From contig JABIDL010000010.1 of assembly GCA_018651745.1 (NCBI GenBank), positions 62,001-126,000 of the forward strand: DNA of 64,000 bases. Reading direction: 5' to 3'. Position 1 is the stretch's first letter. Every line of letters begins with the position of its first letter. Made by a program: the position numbers and the translations under genes. Source of the stretch: Candidatus Neomarinimicrobiota bacterium. Its GTDB lineage: Bacteria > Fidelibacterota > Marinisomatia > Marinisomatales > TCS55. The notes beneath the pieces are model-generated. The model saw only the letters and a list, made by a program, of their open reading frames with translations. It did no database searches and was not told where the DNA came from. Positions 8,687 through 18,032 of the stretch are shown here, piece after piece.

Positions 8687-10447
8687 TCAAACACTTTTTA
8701 TTATCTCAGATAAAGTTTCCCGAAGTGTTTTCAAATTGAATGTATGTATCACGTGACCCTTTTCTTTGAGCCATTCCGTCATTTGAAATTCCCGACTGGT
8801 TTTATGTCCGGTGTATTGTTCGATGACGCGCTTGCCGGAAAAACCGATATTCCCCGCGTGTTCTTCAAATAATCGAATTCCCCTTGAGCCATATCCGATG
8901 GCAACGCCACCTAAAGTTGGATCAGTAACCAATGTTATGACATTAATCCCAGCTCGTTCTACCCTTGTTAAAGCAACATGAGCTTTTGGAATCCCAACCA
9001 TAGAAGAGCAACCTTCGTGCATGCGTGCCCCTCCGCCGGCTACCTGCAAAATTATAGGCACTTTTTTTTCTATGGCAATTTCCGCCGCTCGCCAAATCTT
9101 TTCTGCCGAGGACATACAAAATGATCCTCCTAAAAAACCAAAATCTGTTCCCACATATACAACCGATTTCCCTTCAATTTCTCCTTCTCCGGTCATCATG
9201 GATGTCATAAGCCCGGTCTTTTCGCGGGTTGCCTTCAGTTTTTCATCATATCCGGGAAATGACAAGATATCTTTATCAGCGATATATTTTGTTTCCTCGT
9301 GCTCAGAAAAAGATTCTGCATCAAGAGCATACTGAATGTAATCCCACGCAGTCAACCTAGTATAACGGCGTAGGCAGGTTGGACACACGAAGTCATTTTC
9401 TTCTAACTGACTGTAATGCTGAGGATCATAAACTCTGTCGCCATTTACAGTAGTACAATTTGAATGCCGTTTAATAAATCCGCCGGACGGCTTTTGTGGT
9501 ATGTTTGTTTTAACAGATTTAACAGATTCTAATTCCTCAGTAGAGCATTCATTCCACTGACCAATTTGCTTCCAGCGTTGAATTCGGTTTTTAATTACGT
9601 CATCATCGGGAACAAGGGCAAATGCGGGTAGCCATTTTTCAAGAGCTTGGGTTACTGCTGCTTTGGTTTCACTGGGAAATTTATGCGCAGGACCCGGTAA
9701 TTCCGGTATTAACTCATCCACAATGCCAACTTGAAGACCTTCCTTCGAGGTGATCCACATCGCTTCTGCAGCTCGGTTGGCTTCCTTGCGGCTATGGAAC
9801 AAAATAGAGGATGCTGCTTCCGGTGATATGACCAAATACGTTGAAAATTCAAGTGCCAATACAATATCGCAACCGGTTAAGGCAATCGCGCCTCCGCTGC
9901 AACCACGATTAATTATAATGGACAATGTTGGGCGATTTGCTTCCGCTAACGCCTGAATGGTATTTCCAATGCGCCAAGCAATTCCTCCTGATTCTGCTTC
10001 TTCTGTGGGGTCTGCGCCGGGTGTGTCTAACAATGTGATAATTATCCGGTCTTCTGCATCAGCGATGTTTACCGCTTCGGTAGCCCGTTCATACGATGCC
10101 GGTGTGGGCATTCCGTGGTTCCATTTATCTGATGCTTCAGGATGAACCATAGCCTCCCGGATTTCCTTGTAATTTGAGGATGGCCCACTCTGCTGACCGA
10201 TGAGCATGAGTTTTATTCCACTAAATTCTGCGCGGTGGGTTTGAATCAGGCAAGATCCAAATGATTGACTGTCTAGACATTCTTCAACTTGGTCAAAACA
10301 TTCAAGATAATCTAAATATTTAGGGCGTTCTGGATGGAAAGAAAGCTGATATTTTTCAAACTCAGTTAGATTAGCAATAGATTCAGCTGAATAATCAAAG
10401 GTTCCATCTTTCTCGAAGGGTAAATAAAAATGATTATTGATTGCCAT
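8687..10447 (-). CDS. Single-chain acetyl-CoA carboxylase carboxyltransferase, alpha-like then beta-like
   Basis: 586 residues. The N-terminal half (about 80-270) is AccA-like: NHGMPTPASYERA, LLDTPGADPTEEAESGG, NRGCSGGAIAL, STYLVISPEAASSILF. The C-terminal half (about 330-586) is AccD-like: a zinc-ribbon region with HSNC and CPTCLRRYTR (a His in place of the first Cys), then TGLMTSMMTGEGEIEG, GGSFCMSSAEKIWRA, GGGARMHEGC, TDPTLGGVAIGYG and GKRVIEQYTG. It should transfer the carboxyl group from biotin carrier to acetyl-CoA, making malonyl-CoA. The domain order alpha-beta is the reverse of single-chain acyl-CoA carboxylase beta subunits. The gene follows the Etf oxidoreductase gene by 83 bases on the minus strand. 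Confidence 0.85.
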   Translation of the reverse strand: MAINNHFYLPFEKDGTFDYSAESIANLTEFEKYQLSFHPERPKYLDYLECFDQVEECLDSQSFGSCLIQTHRAEFSGIKLMLIGQQSGPSSNYKEIREAMVHPEASDKWNHGMPTPASYERATEAVNIADAEDRIIITLLDTPGADPTEEAESGGIAWRIGNTIQALAEANRPTLSIIINRGCSGGAIALTGCDIVLALEFSTYLVISPEAASSILFHSRKEANRAAEAMWITSKEGLQVGIVDELIPELPGPAHKFPSETKAAVTQALEKWLPAFALVPDDDVIKNRIQRWKQIGQWNECSTEELESVKSVKTNIPQKPSGGFIKRHSNCTTVNGDRVYDPQHYSQLEENDFVCPTCLRRYTRLTAWDYIQYALDAESFSEHEETKYIADKDILSFPGYDEKLKATREKTGLMTSMMTGEGEIEGKSVVYVGTDFGFLGGSFCMSSAEKIWRAAEIAIEKKVPIILQVAGGGARMHEGCSSMVGIPKAHVALTRVERAGINVITLVTDPTLGGVAIGYGSRGIRLFEEHAGNIGFSGKRVIEQYTGHKTSREFQMTEWLKEKGHVIHTFNLKTLRETLSEIIKSV

Positions 10448-10530
10448 ACCGGTAGTGTTCTATTCTAATTTTTCTTTATCGGATTTCGGGGTTCTTTTTT
10501 TAACCGTTAAGAGCCCAAAGGGAAACGCTT

Positions 10531-12549
10531 TTAAATGCGTTCCGCAATTAACTCTGCAATATCCACCACTTCCATAGATTCATCTTTACTGGTTACTTTC
10601 CTAGCGTCGTCCATCATAATCATACAAAAATTGCAAGAAGTGGCAACTTTTGTTGCGCCAGTTTCTATCGCTTCCTCAAATCGTTCAATGTTGATCCGCG
10701 TACCGGTATTTATTTCGTACCACATATTTCCACCACCGGCGCCACAGCAAAAACTTTGATCTTTGGTTCGAGCCATTTCAACCAAATTTTCTTCATTATT
10801 AATGACTGCTTGTAGAACATTCCTCGGGGCATCGTATTCTCCTTGATGGCGTCCAATATAACATGCATCATGAAAGGTGATTTTTTCAGTAATATTTTTT
10901 TCTGGTTTTATCTTTCCTTCAGAAATCAATTGTGAGATAAACTGAGAATGGTGAATGACTTCCAATTCGGCGCCCATTTCGCTGTAATCATTTTTAAGTG
11001 TAGTAAGGCAATGAGGACACTGCGTAATTATTTTTTTAATGTTATATTTTTCAAAATTTTCCATGTTTTGCATAGCTTGCATTTGGAATAGATATTCATT
11101 CCCAATTCTTCGAGCAGAATCACCTGTACAAGTTTCTTCATTTCCCAAAACAGCATAATCTATATTAGCTTCATTCAAAATTTTTGCGACAGATTTGGAT
11201 ATTCCCTTACCTCTATCATCATAGGCACCGGCACATCCGGCCCAGTACAAATATTCTGCAGATTTCTTTTCTCTAATTAGCGGAACGTTTAACCCTTCCA
11301 TCCATTTTTCTCGGTCTTGCGGAGACATTCCCCATGGATTACCATAGGTTTCAATTTTATTGAATGCATCCATGGCTTCTTGGGGAAATTTGCTTTCCAT
11401 GAGAACTAAATTTTGACGAATATGTAGAATATCCACCATCGGTTCATTGCCAACCGGACACACTTCAACACAAAATCCGCAGGTTGTGCAGGACCATAAC
11501 GCTTCTTCCGAAAGCAACCATTGATGTAATGGTTCTGTCGTTTCGTCCCCTTTTGCTAAAGATGTTAAGTGATCATTAAAATAATAACGTTTGTTAATTT
11601 CAAGTGCGGATGGTGACAATTCTTTCCCCGTTATATAAGCAGGGCAGGAATCCTGACAACGATTGCACATGATACATGCGTACCCATCCAAAAAAGATTT
11701 TTGAGGTAAATGTTCGAGTTTTGATGCCCCAAATTGTTCAACATCTTCCGCTTCCAGATCCATGATATCTAATGTAGCTGGAGAACGGCGCTCTTTTGCC
11801 GCCATATAATTAAGAGGCCCCATAAATAAATGAGCATGTTTTGAAAATGGGAAATAAGGTAAAAATCCTAAAATTAATCCCAATGCCAACCACCAACTCA
11901 TATGTTCCCCAAAAGCTATCGCACTTTCTGTCATTCCCAACCATATCCACATAAATGATAATATTGTAGCCGCAGGCTGGCTCCAATCTTGGCCATGCAA
12001 GGCCACTTCAAATGAAGCACCTATCAATCGAAAACCAACATGGCAGAGAATAAACATCCCAACAATGAATGAATCACGACGCATGCCTTTTCGAGCAGAT
12101 TCGTTCAATAAAACCGGCTCTTTTATCGTCAGATTTTTATCCTTGTAAATAAATCGCCTAAATATGAAATATTTTACTCCAACTATTACAAGGACACTAA
12201 AAATATCCACAAATAATCGATAAACCTTCCCAATAAAATGATTGGGTATAAAATGAAACCCGGGAATCATTCCATACAGAATATCAACCACATTTACAGC
12301 CATGTAGAGCGTAAACCCCCAAGCTACTGCGGCATGAATTCCACCAACAACCGGTCTTGTTTTGAAAAGAGTACGTTGGCTTAAAAATATTCCCAATCCT
12401 TTTGGAAAATGTGCAAATGCTTTTTTCCAGTCAAGGGGATCCGATCCCCGACTGATAACTTTAAACATTTTGCTGAACGTCATCCATGAAAGTCCTAGCG
12501 ATAATAGGACCATCACAATAAACATGATTCGTTCCAGGTTAGATAGCAA
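10531..12549 (-). CDS. Membrane Fe-S/CCG-domain oxidoreductase, probable ETF:quinone oxidoreductase
   Basis: 672 residues. The N-terminal third has several membrane segments with histidines (GIHAAVAWGF, HVGFRLIG, EHMSWWLALG), like a NarI-type cytochrome b. Two 4Fe-4S motifs follow: CIMCNRCQDSCP near 290-304 and CTTCGFCVEVCP near 352. Two CCG cysteine-rich domains follow: WAGCAGAYDDRG, CTGDSARR, CPHCLTTL, then HDACYIGRH, FCCGAGGG, CNFC. This architecture (HdrDE/GlpC-like) next to etfBA is known as an ETF:menaquinone oxidoreductase. It starts 12 bases after etfA, so they form one operon. Confidence 0.85.
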   Translation of the reverse strand: MLSNLERIMFIVMVLLSLGLSWMTFSKMFKVISRGSDPLDWKKAFAHFPKGLGIFLSQRTLFKTRPVVGGIHAAVAWGFTLYMAVNVVDILYGMIPGFHFIPNHFIGKVYRLFVDIFSVLVIVGVKYFIFRRFIYKDKNLTIKEPVLLNESARKGMRRDSFIVGMFILCHVGFRLIGASFEVALHGQDWSQPAATILSFMWIWLGMTESAIAFGEHMSWWLALGLILGFLPYFPFSKHAHLFMGPLNYMAAKERRSPATLDIMDLEAEDVEQFGASKLEHLPQKSFLDGYACIMCNRCQDSCPAYITGKELSPSALEINKRYYFNDHLTSLAKGDETTEPLHQWLLSEEALWSCTTCGFCVEVCPVGNEPMVDILHIRQNLVLMESKFPQEAMDAFNKIETYGNPWGMSPQDREKWMEGLNVPLIREKKSAEYLYWAGCAGAYDDRGKGISKSVAKILNEANIDYAVLGNEETCTGDSARRIGNEYLFQMQAMQNMENFEKYNIKKIITQCPHCLTTLKNDYSEMGAELEVIHHSQFISQLISEGKIKPEKNITEKITFHDACYIGRHQGEYDAPRNVLQAVINNEENLVEMARTKDQSFCCGAGGGNMWYEINTGTRINIERFEEAIETGATKVATSCNFCMIMMDDARKVTSKDESMEVVDIAELIAERI

Positions 12550-12561
12550 AGGCGATTTAGA

Positions 12562-13527
12562 TTAGGTTTGTAATGCTTTGGTTAGCTTCGGAATGATTTC
12601 TAAAATATCACCAACTACTCCGTAATCAGAAATTTCGAAAATTGGTGCATCGGTATCTTTATTTATGGCGATGATATTTTTAGATCCTTTCATCCCCACC
12701 ACATGCTGGATGGCGCCGGAAATACCGAGAGCTAAATACACCTTCGGTGCAACAGATTGCCCCGAACTTCCAACTTGGTGAATAGACGGAAGCCATCCGG
12801 AGTCAACAACCGGGCGAGATGAAGCCAGTTCGCCGCCAATCGCCTTGGCGAGTTCGGTTGCCATGGGAATATTTTCTTCCTTTCCAATGCCACGACCGAT
12901 GGAAACAATGATATCTGCACTGGTTAAATCAAGACCACCTACCTCTTCTTGGAAAGGACTTTCTGAAAATGCTGTTACGTCATCTTTTGAAAGAGAAATA
13001 TCCATTGACCTGACTAATGCACTACCGGGAGTTACATCGTCCAATGAAAAAGCAGCCGACTGGAAACTAACAATATACTGGGACGAGATTGAGGTTACAT
13101 CAGCAATAAGTTTGGCATTAAAAACCTGTTTTGTAAAAATGGCACTACCACTTTCCTCGCGAACAGAAATGTTATCTGACAGAAAAGGAATTCCAAGTTT
13201 TGCACTCACGCGAGGCATGAAATCTCGTACCTGATACGAATGTCCGGCTACGATAATCTGTGGTGACTCTGCATCAATAACTTTAGCTAATGCGGAGGAA
13301 TACCCATCCGCAGAGTACATTTTTAACTGATCATTAGAAATGGTAATAACATCATTGAGATTCATTTTGGAAGCTTCAACACCAAGCGAATCGCATCCAT
13401 CGCCAATCGCAACAGCGCCAAAACTGAGACCGAGTTTTTTTGCCAAAGACTGACCCGCTGCTACCGCTTCAAGACTTATTCTGTGGATATTGCCATTGTT
13501 ATTTTCAAGATAAATCAAGATATCCAT
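12562..13527 (-). CDS. etfA: Electron transfer flavoprotein alpha subunit
   Basis: 321 residues, standard length. The C-terminal FAD domain is clear: SIGRGIGKEEN, SSRPVVDSGWLP, QVGSSGQSVAPKVYLALGISGAIQH, then KNIIAINKDTDAPIFEISDYGVVGD. The N-terminal ETF domain has AGHSYQVRDFMPRVSAKL. EtfAB accepts electrons from acyl-CoA dehydrogenases such as the one at 30723. It overlaps the etfB stop by one base. Confidence 0.96.
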   Translation of the reverse strand: MDILIYLENNNGNIHRISLEAVAAGQSLAKKLGLSFGAVAIGDGCDSLGVEASKMNLNDVITISNDQLKMYSADGYSSALAKVIDAESPQIIVAGHSYQVRDFMPRVSAKLGIPFLSDNISVREESGSAIFTKQVFNAKLIADVTSISSQYIVSFQSAAFSLDDVTPGSALVRSMDISLSKDDVTAFSESPFQEEVGGLDLTSADIIVSIGRGIGKEENIPMATELAKAIGGELASSRPVVDSGWLPSIHQVGSSGQSVAPKVYLALGISGAIQHVVGMKGSKNIIAINKDTDAPIFEISDYGVVGDILEIIPKLTKALQT

Positions 13528-14297
13528 TATAGAACCCTCAATTCTGATTTTAGCACTTCCATTATCCTATCTACTGCCTGATCCGCTGTGCCTTCTATCA
13601 TTTCAGTTTGTTTTGATGCTTGAGGCACGCGGAAATTTGCTAAAGACTGCTTTGCCGATGTCCCGTTTAATTCGGATTTTTCAATCAATTTAATTTCCTT
13701 CTTCTTCGCTCCCATGATGCCTTTTAGTGAAGGATATCGTGGCTGGTTCAATCCGGACTGAATCGAAAGACTTGCTGGAATCGGTAGAGTTACCCACTGA
13801 AACCAACCGGATTCAAGCTCGCGCTTTACCCGAATACTGCCGTCTGAAACTTCGGTTGCCATGACCAAAGTCGCCGTTGACATTCCTAACATTTCACCAA
13901 TGAGAACACCTATTTGGCCGAAACCAAGATCATCAGATTGGAGGCCAGACAAGACCAGATCAAAATCTTCAGACTTCAAAGATTCTGAAAGCAATGCAGC
14001 TGTCACAAGCGGATCGGAGTCTCCATTATCTTCTTCCTTGATATGCATCCCATAGTCTGCACCTTTTGCAAGTGCTTCGCGGATTATTTTTTGAACCCGA
14101 TCTGGACCCATGCAAATGGCAACCACCTCTCCGCCACCAGATTTTTCTTTTATTTGCATAGCTTCTTCCAAAGCGTATGAATCACTTTCATTCATTTCGA
14201 AAGCAACTGTGCCTTCGTCAATCCAATTTGATTCCGCGTTTACCTGAAGTGGAGAATCGGACCCCGGAACTTGTTTAATTAATACTGCTATTTTCAT
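13527..14297 (-). CDS. etfB: Electron transfer flavoprotein beta subunit
   Basis: 256 residues. Family motifs are KIAVLIKQVPGSDSP at the start, ESDSYALEEAMQIKE, ICMGPDRVQKIIREALAKGAD, VLSGLQSDDLGFGQIGV, and LPIPASLSIQSGLNQPRYPSLKGIMGAKKKE. It forms the FAD/AMP-binding heterodimer with EtfA. It is the first gene of the minus-strand etfB-etfA-oxidoreductase-accAD run. It is separated from the transporter stop by about 90 bases, where I see no clear promoter. Confidence 0.96.
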   Translation of the reverse strand: MKIAVLIKQVPGSDSPLQVNAESNWIDEGTVAFEMNESDSYALEEAMQIKEKSGGGEVVAICMGPDRVQKIIREALAKGADYGMHIKEEDNGDSDPLVTAALLSESLKSEDFDLVLSGLQSDDLGFGQIGVLIGEMLGMSTATLVMATEVSDGSIRVKRELESGWFQWVTLPIPASLSIQSGLNQPRYPSLKGIMGAKKKEIKLIEKSELNGTSAKQSLANFRVPQASKQTEMIEGTADQAVDRIMEVLKSELRVL

Positions 14298-14388
14298 TTT
14301 TCTCTTTCATGGAATTTTAATGCCTAAATCGATGGTTAAAAATAAACATATGCTATTCGGAAAACTAAATAATAGATGAGCTCAGCAT

Positions 14389-15900
14389 TTACAAATTCAT
14401 CCAAACAGGTACATTATTGGCAAGCCCAAATACTGGGATTATAACAAAATATATAAGCAAAACAATGACAACAATAGCTAGAAAATTTAACCCAAACCCA
14501 CATTTCGCCATTTCTGGGATTGACACATGACCACTCGCAAGAATGCTAGCATTAGGGCCCGTTCCGGATGGAAGCATAAATGCACAGGATGCAGCAATGG
14601 TGGCAGGCACCATTAATAAAAACGGATGAAACCCACCTGCTTTTGATAATCCCGCCAAGATGGGTAAAAAGACAGCAGCAGTTGCGGCGTTTGAATTGAT
14701 TTCCGTTAGGAAGACCATACAAGCAACTATGATTAGGATAACCACAAATATAGGTATTCCTGTTAAATCGAGACTATTTCCAATCCAAGAAACCAATCCT
14801 GATTCCCGGAATGCTGACGCAATAGCAAGCCCTCCACCGATGAGCATTGGAATTCCCCATGGTATAGATTGAGCGTCTTTCCATTCCAGTAGGCGTTTTT
14901 TGTGACCGGTTCCCTTCTTTGATCCTGTTGGTAAAATAAATAAAGCGAAAGCAGCCAAAAATGCAACAGTTGCATCCTTTGTATAGGATTCAACACCCAA
15001 GACATCAGACCATCCCGGAATGATCATATCGCCTATGATAAGATTCCTGCGAAAAATGAAACCAAGTGCATATAACACACTAATTAGTGCGACACGTTTT
15101 TCAGCAGTTGACATTCTACCAAGCGCTTTGTATTCATCATCAATAATTTTGTCTGAACCACTCAAGCCACCTTCAATACGAAAATATTTTATCAGATAAA
15201 ACCAAGCAATCGGCAGGAAAACAATTACAAAGGGAATGCCAATTTTCATCCAATCCAAAAAGACGACTTCCGGAGAATCAGGGAAAATTTCTTTCATTGT
15301 GCTAACAAACTGGAGATTCGGAGGAGTCCCAACCAGCGTACCTGTTCCGCCAATACTTGCTGAATACGCGATGGCTAACATGAGTCCCGCGCTAAACCCT
15401 GGATCGGAAGAACCGTGTGTTTTTTCATGTTGAATAATTGCAAGCCCAATGGGGAGCATCATAAGGGTAGTAGAATTATTGGATGTCCACATTGATAGCA
15501 ACGCTGTTGCTATCATAAAACTGAGAACAATTCTCTGACGACTGGTTCCAATCAATTTAATTGTTCCAAGTGCAATCCTCTTGTGCAATTGATTGGCTTC
15601 TATCGCTCTCGCCACAAAAAATGCACCTAATATAAGTAAGACAATATGATGCCCATATGCCCCGGCAATATCTTTTGCATTTAGAATTCCGAGTAAAGGG
15701 AACAATGCAATTGGAATGAAGGCTGTCGCAAAAATTGGGATAGCTTCCGTGATCCAAAAAATAGCCATCAATGCAGATACTGCCGCTGCCCTCATCCCGT
15801 TTGGATCCATCCCTTGAGGTGGAGGAAGCAAAAGAAGCAGAGCAAAAACTGATATACCAATGATTAGACCGAGTTTATTTCTCATAGCTTTGAATTGCAT
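14389..15900 (-). CDS. DASS (SLC13) family sodium:carboxylate symporter
   Basis: 503 residues with about a dozen hydrophobic segments. The paired signature loops of the divalent anion:sodium symporters are present: TSNNSTTLMMLPIG in the first repeat with GGTGTLVGTPPNLQF, and EINSNAATAAVFLPI in the second with LPSGTGPNASILASG. The family imports succinate, malate, fumarate or citrate with sodium at the inner membrane. The substrate cannot be told from sequence, but the citrate and malate enzymes elsewhere in the window suggest a dicarboxylate or tricarboxylate. It appears monocistronic. Confidence 0.9.
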   Translation of the reverse strand: MQFKAMRNKLGLIIGISVFALLLLLPPPQGMDPNGMRAAAVSALMAIFWITEAIPIFATAFIPIALFPLLGILNAKDIAGAYGHHIVLLILGAFFVARAIEANQLHKRIALGTIKLIGTSRQRIVLSFMIATALLSMWTSNNSTTLMMLPIGLAIIQHEKTHGSSDPGFSAGLMLAIAYSASIGGTGTLVGTPPNLQFVSTMKEIFPDSPEVVFLDWMKIGIPFVIVFLPIAWFYLIKYFRIEGGLSGSDKIIDDEYKALGRMSTAEKRVALISVLYALGFIFRRNLIIGDMIIPGWSDVLGVESYTKDATVAFLAAFALFILPTGSKKGTGHKKRLLEWKDAQSIPWGIPMLIGGGLAIASAFRESGLVSWIGNSLDLTGIPIFVVILIIVACMVFLTEINSNAATAAVFLPILAGLSKAGGFHPFLLMVPATIAASCAFMLPSGTGPNASILASGHVSIPEMAKCGFGLNFLAIVVIVLLIYFVIIPVFGLANNVPVWMNL

Positions 15901-15945
15901 ATTGGCATTAAAAACATAAAAGAATTTCTTGAATTTTATCCTAAA

Positions 15946-16074
15946 ATGTCAAAACTTATGTTTACCATGGATTTCATGATTGATACTGTACTGCCAAATG
16001 GCTTATTTATTTTTGGCACATTAATCCTATTATGGAGTATAAAACGTTGGCTTGAGCGACGGGACTGGAAATAA
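15946..16074 (+). CDS. Possible 42-residue single-span membrane protein
   Basis: An ATG at 15946 (or 15958) opens a frame to taa at 16072-16074. The product has one hydrophobic stretch (LPNGLFIFGTLILLW) followed by a basic tail (KRWLERRDWK), giving a predicted inner-membrane span with the C-terminus inside. No ribosome binding site is convincing and I recognise no family, so this may be chance. Confidence 0.3.
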   Translation: MSKLMFTMDFMIDTVLPNGLFIFGTLILLWSIKRWLERRDWK

Positions 16075-16107
16075 TTTTACCTAAAAATGACCCATTAAAA
16101 AAAATGA

Positions 16108-16137
16108 TTGTCCAAGTCAAGTATCTTAACCTATTTT
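16108..16137 (+). promoter_or_regulatory. Possible sigma-70 type promoter for the secreted-protein gene
   Basis: TTGTCC at 16108-16113 and TATTTT at 16132-16137 are separated by 18 bases. The leader from there to the ATG at 16211 is about 70 bases and includes a short hairpin, CCTGC (16156-16160) with GCAGG (16173-16177). Weak matches, prediction only. Confidence 0.3.
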
Positions 16138-16210
16138 CACTAGTTCTAAGACGTTCCTGCTTGCAGATGCTCGCAGGCTTAACACTAACCATAAACGGAG
16201 GAAATCCAAC

Positions 16211-17956
16211 ATGAGAAAACAATTGCTAACAGGTATTACTCTAGCACTCGTGCTGTCTGCTTCATTGCCGGCAGAATCAATTCAAGGGAATTTTGACTTG
16301 AATTACGTAACTGTTCACTACACATACGAAGTTCGTGACTCATCTAGTGCTGACGACTCACTTGCTACTTACGCCATAACAGCATCGTGGCCAAGCTCAG
16401 CAAGTCCGATGTACACGCACACTTTAAAAGGTTTTTCGGTTGGAGACACTATTGCAACTACTTTAGTTCCTTTAGTAACTCCCGAATTATTAGCTGCTTT
16501 TGGTTACATTTTAACCGGTGATCCTACCGCGCCAGGTGTAGCTCTGAATATTGATATGAACGACAATGGAAGATTTACTATCAATGATGGGAGTACATAT
16601 CCAACAACATCAACCATTAATTGTTCAACCGCTGCGGTTATTCCAAACGTTGCTGAATTTGGAACTTGGTTAAGCACCCAGGGCTTTACAGATCCAACTG
16701 ATTCTAAAGCCTATAAAATGGGGTGGGGTATTACTCTTTCCGGGATTTTTGCTCAATTTCAACCTGCGGATCTAATTAATGATACTTTAGGTGTTCAATT
16801 TGGACCAGGTACTGCGATGGAAAACTGGGGAATGTTAACGGCTCACTATAGTGATGATGCCCATACACAACTTAGTTGGCTTGATGTTTATTGGGAAGCA
16901 CACGACGGCGTCAGTAGTGGTTTGGGTGTAGATAGTGAAGGGAAATTTAACGGACATACTGGGGTTCCTGTTGTTTCTGTAGATACAACAACTATCCCAT
17001 ATATTGCTTCATTAAACCCTGCCATAAATGTATCAACAGATTACGGTATGCTTGGTGGTCCAGGTATTAAAACGGATTCAGTAGGTGCGACAGGAGATAC
17101 AGTCTATACAGGCGTTTTCCCTGCCAATCATGGATACCTGTTCGATCCTATGGGTGATGATGGGATTCCATTTTCCGGCGATGAAGCATTGCAATTTACG
17201 GGATATTATTTTACTAAAAATTTCCTGACAGCTGCCGGTACGTTCGGAGCGGTCGCAACACCTATTATCACTGCAAATCCCCTTGACTTTGATAGCGCTT
17301 TTACCGCTGCAGCAACTGCAATAGCCTATACTTTTGCAGCAACAGCTGCAGATAGTGCTGCCGCACCTACAATTGGTGCAGGTGTTGGTGCCGCAATGAC
17401 TGCATCGGTCGCCGCTGATTTGAGTAATTTGGGTGCCATTTCAGCATCTGGACCAACACAATCGCTCGGTGGCCTTGCAAGTGCTTTAGCAAGTGGCGCC
17501 TTCAGCGTGAATGTAAATGACTCTGATCATGATATGCTCTTAGATGGTACCACAGCAAATGGCAGATTGATTTACGAGGTTGACAATGTTTGTATTCCAG
17601 ATAATACTACTCAACGAGTTAATCCTCATTTCCTATATACTGGAGTTATGAGTGTGGATCGTGATGCGCCTATTGCAAGCGAGTTTAAGCTCTTGGGTAA
17701 TTATCCAAATCCATTCAATCCAGTTACCAAAATCAAATTCGCGCTTGATAGATTCTCAGATGTAACAGTGAAAATCTATTCACTCCTTGGTGAAGAAGTT
17801 GCCACACTCTATCAAGGCAATCTGGTAGCCGGTACATACGATGTAAAATGGTCTGGTAAAGACAATCAGGGATACAGCGTCCCAAGTGGTGTGTATTTTT
17901 ATGAAGTAAAATCTGATAATCGCACTGCACAGGGCAAAATGTTGTTGCTTAAATAA
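16211..17956 (+). CDS. Secreted protein with type IX secretion C-terminal sorting domain
   Basis: 581 residues. A strong site (ggagga, 16197-16202) precedes the ATG. A signal peptide ends near LPAES. The central part is beta-rich with an alanine-rich stretch near 360-420 and is not recognised. The last 90 residues are a classic type A sorting/FlgD-like Ig domain: LLGNYPNPFNPVTKIKFAL, KIYSLLGEEVATL, GTYDVKWSGKDNQG, VPSGVYFYEVKS, ending GKMLLLK. Such tails direct proteins through the type IX secretion system to the cell surface. It is followed by a strong terminator and then a TonB receptor, hinting at a paired surface function. Confidence 0.88.
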   Translation: MRKQLLTGITLALVLSASLPAESIQGNFDLNYVTVHYTYEVRDSSSADDSLATYAITASWPSSASPMYTHTLKGFSVGDTIATTLVPLVTPELLAAFGYILTGDPTAPGVALNIDMNDNGRFTINDGSTYPTTSTINCSTAAVIPNVAEFGTWLSTQGFTDPTDSKAYKMGWGITLSGIFAQFQPADLINDTLGVQFGPGTAMENWGMLTAHYSDDAHTQLSWLDVYWEAHDGVSSGLGVDSEGKFNGHTGVPVVSVDTTTIPYIASLNPAINVSTDYGMLGGPGIKTDSVGATGDTVYTGVFPANHGYLFDPMGDDGIPFSGDEALQFTGYYFTKNFLTAAGTFGAVATPIITANPLDFDSAFTAAATAIAYTFAATAADSAAAPTIGAGVGAAMTASVAADLSNLGAISASGPTQSLGGLASALASGAFSVNVNDSDHDMLLDGTTANGRLIYEVDNVCIPDNTTQRVNPHFLYTGVMSVDRDAPIASEFKLLGNYPNPFNPVTKIKFALDRFSDVTVKIYSLLGEEVATLYQGNLVAGTYDVKWSGKDNQGYSVPSGVYFYEVKSDNRTAQGKMLLLK

Positions 17957-17981
17957 ATAAACTAAATAAAATCAACAAAAT

Positions 17982-18024
17982 AAAAAGAACAGCTTCGTTA
18001 AAAGAAACGGGGCTGTTCTTTTTT
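17982..18024 (+). terminator. Rho-independent terminator
   Basis: AAGAACAGC (ending 17993) pairs with GCTGTTCTT (from 18012), with an inner CGTT/AACG pair and a run of six T residues (18019-18024). It lies 26 bases after the sorting-domain protein stop and directly before the TonB receptor ATG at 18033, so that receptor needs readthrough or its own start. Confidence 0.85.
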
Positions 18025-18032
18025 AATAAACT

